Source: Doris montereyensis (Eukaryota > Mollusca > Gastropoda > Nudibranchia > Dorididae). From it: a DNA stretch of 64,000 nt. The position numbers and the translations under genes were made by a program. Positions within the stretch are counted from its first letter, which is position 1, and each line of letters opens with the position of its first letter. Below are positions 61,985-64,000 of this stretch, piece by piece. The DNA is taken from NCBI GenBank assembly GCA_037039925.1, contig JAXRKP010000469.1, forward strand, positions 163,501 through 227,500, in the 5' to 3' direction. The notes beneath the pieces were generated by a model. That model was not told where the DNA came from, made no database searches, and saw only the letters and a program-made list of their open reading frames with translations.

Positions 61985-64000
61985 ATTGTCATGTCTGACA
62001 TCAACCTTACATCCCTATCAGATTGGATGGTAAAAAGGGGAGACACATAAACATTACATTCCTATCAGATTCGATAGTAAAAATGAGAGACACATAAACT
62101 TTACATTCCTATCAGATTCGATAGTAAAAATGAGAGACACATAAACATTACATTCCTATCAGATTCGATAGTAAAAAGGAGAGACACATAAACATTACAT
62201 TCCTATCAGATTCGATAGTAAAAATGAGAGACACATAAACTTTACATTCCTATCAGATTGGATGGTAAAAAGGAGAGACACATAAACCTTACATTCCTAT
62301 CAGATTGGATGGTGAAAAGGAGAGACACATAAACCTTACATTCCCACCAGATTGGATGGTAAAAATGAGAGACACATAAACCTTACATTTACATTCCTAT
62401 CAGATTGGATGGTAAAAGGAGAGACACATAAACCTTACATTTACATTCCTATCAGATTGGATGGTAAAATGGAGAGACACATAAACCTTACATTTACATT
62501 CCTATCAGATTGGATGGTAAAAATGAGAGACACATAAACCTTACATTCCCATCAGATTGGATGGTAAAAAGGAGAGACACATAAACCTTACATTTACATT
62601 CCTATCAGATTGGATGGTAAAAATGAGAGACACATAAACATTACATTCCTATCAGATTGGAGGGTAAAAAGGAGAGACACATAAACCTTACATTCCCATC
62701 AGATTGGATGGTAAGAATGAGAGACACATAAACCTTATATTCCCATCATATTGGATGGTAAAAATGAGAGACACATAAACCTTACATTCCAATCAGATTG
62801 GATGGTAAAAATGAGAGACACATAAGCCTTACATTCCTATCAGATTGGATGATAAAAATGAGAGACACATAAACCTTACATTTACATTCCTATCAGATTG
62901 GATGGTAAAAAGGAGAGACACATAAACCTTACATTTACATTCCTATCAGATTGGATGGTAAAAAGGAGAGACACATAAACCTTACATTTACATTCCGATC
63001 AGATTGGATGGTAAAAATGAGAGACACATAAACATTACATTCCTATCAGATTGGATGGTGAAAAGGAGAGACACATAAACCTTACATTCCCATCAGATTG
63101 GATGGTAAAAATGAGAGACACATAAACCTTACATTCCCACCAGACTGGATGGTAAAAAGGAGAGACACATAAACAAAACATTCCCATCAGATTGGATGGT
63201 ACATTCCCAAAAGGAGAGACACATAAACATTACATTCCCATCAGATTGGATGGTAAAAATGAGAGACACATAAACCTTACATTCCCATCAGATTGGATGG
63301 TAAAAATGAGAGACACATAACCTTACATTCCCATCAGATTGGATGGTAAAAAAGGAGAGACACATAAACCTTACATTCCCATCAGATTGGATGGTAAAAA
63401 TGAGAGACACATAAACATTGCATTCCCATCAGATTGGATGGTAAAAATGAGAGACACATAAACAAAACATTCCCATCAGATTGGATGGTAAAAATGAGAG
63501 ACACATAAACATTACATTCCCATCAGATTGGATGGTAAAAATGAGAGACACATAAACCTTACATTCCAATCAGATTGGATGGTAAAAATGAGAAACACAT
63601 AAACATTACATTCCCATCAGATTGGATGGTAAAAAAGGAGACACATAAACATTACATTCCCATCAGATTGGATGGTAAAAATGAGAAACACATAAACCTT
63701 ACATTCCCATCAGATTGGATTGTAAGGAATGAGAGACACATAAATCTTACATTCCCATCAGATTGGATGGTAAAAATGAGAGACACATAAACCTTACATT
63801 CCCATCAGATTGGATGGTAAAAATGAGAACACATAAACCTTACATTCCCACCAGATTGGATGGTAAAAAGGAGAGACACATAAACATTACATTCCCATCA
63901 GATTGGATGGTAAAAATGGAGAGAAACATAAACAAAACATTCCCATCATATTGGATGGTAAGAATGAGGAGACACATAAACATTACATTCCCATCAGATT
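61985..64000. repeat. 49-55-bp minisatellite running off the window end
   Basis: About 40 units of ACATTCCCATCAGATTGGAT, GGTAAAAATGAGAGACACAT, AAACCTTAC, some with an extra ATTTAC. Left units carry GATTCGATAGT, right units GATTGGATGGT. Confidence 0.95.

Overview
The window looks like nuclear DNA of an invertebrate animal. Both genes have introns with GT-AG borders, the spacers are packed with minisatellites and microsatellites, and the mobile elements (an APE-type LINE, a Rex1-like LINE, Merlin, PIF/Harbinger, tRNA-derived SINEs) are of animal type. A mollusc, perhaps a gastropod, is my best guess from the repeat style; that is inference only. No rRNA, CRISPR or prokaryotic operon is present.

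Two protein genes can be reconstructed exon by exon. On the minus strand, 22,871 to 487, lies a TACC family gene (transforming acidic coiled-coil, a spindle and centrosome protein) in 15 coding exons, with the LKFDPL motif and the C-terminal TACC coiled coil. Its third exon is about 4.3 kb long and holds roughly 56 tandem copies of a 66-bp (22-residue) acidic repeat. On the plus strand, 27,794 to 50,135, lies an ABITRAM (FAM206A/Simiate) homologue in five coding exons. The two genes point away from each other; a strong minus-strand splice donor at 27,324 suggests a TACC 5' UTR exon and a short shared promoter region between 27,325 and 27,793.

Layout: 0-23 kb is TACC, with introns filled by a different minisatellite each. 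23-27.8 kb is the intergenic stretch with a decayed Merlin transposase, a tRNA-headed SINE and a fragment of a conserved repeat protein. 27.8-50.1 kb is ABITRAM; its introns hold two LINE copies (28.4-31.3 kb, bounded by a 13-bp target duplication, and 36.2-39.4 kb, inserted inside a minisatellite), large CT/TA microsatellites, a 2.5-kb TCTAGA-rich satellite, SINEs and a small PIF/Harbinger element with TAA target duplication. 50.6-64 kb is gene-free: a Rex1-like LINE 3' end, a twin-primed LINE and a third LINE copy, a tRNA-core element with long inverted termini, and four long tandem arrays, the last running off the end.

The most unusual pattern is that three separate minisatellites (TACC exons 8 and 9, ABITRAM exon 3) start exactly at a 5' splice site. 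Their units contain the end of the exon plus the donor, so the real donor is followed by up to 16 copies of donor-like sequence. Several exons also carry one base too many, mostly in short homopolymers, which looks like assembly error rather than gene decay.
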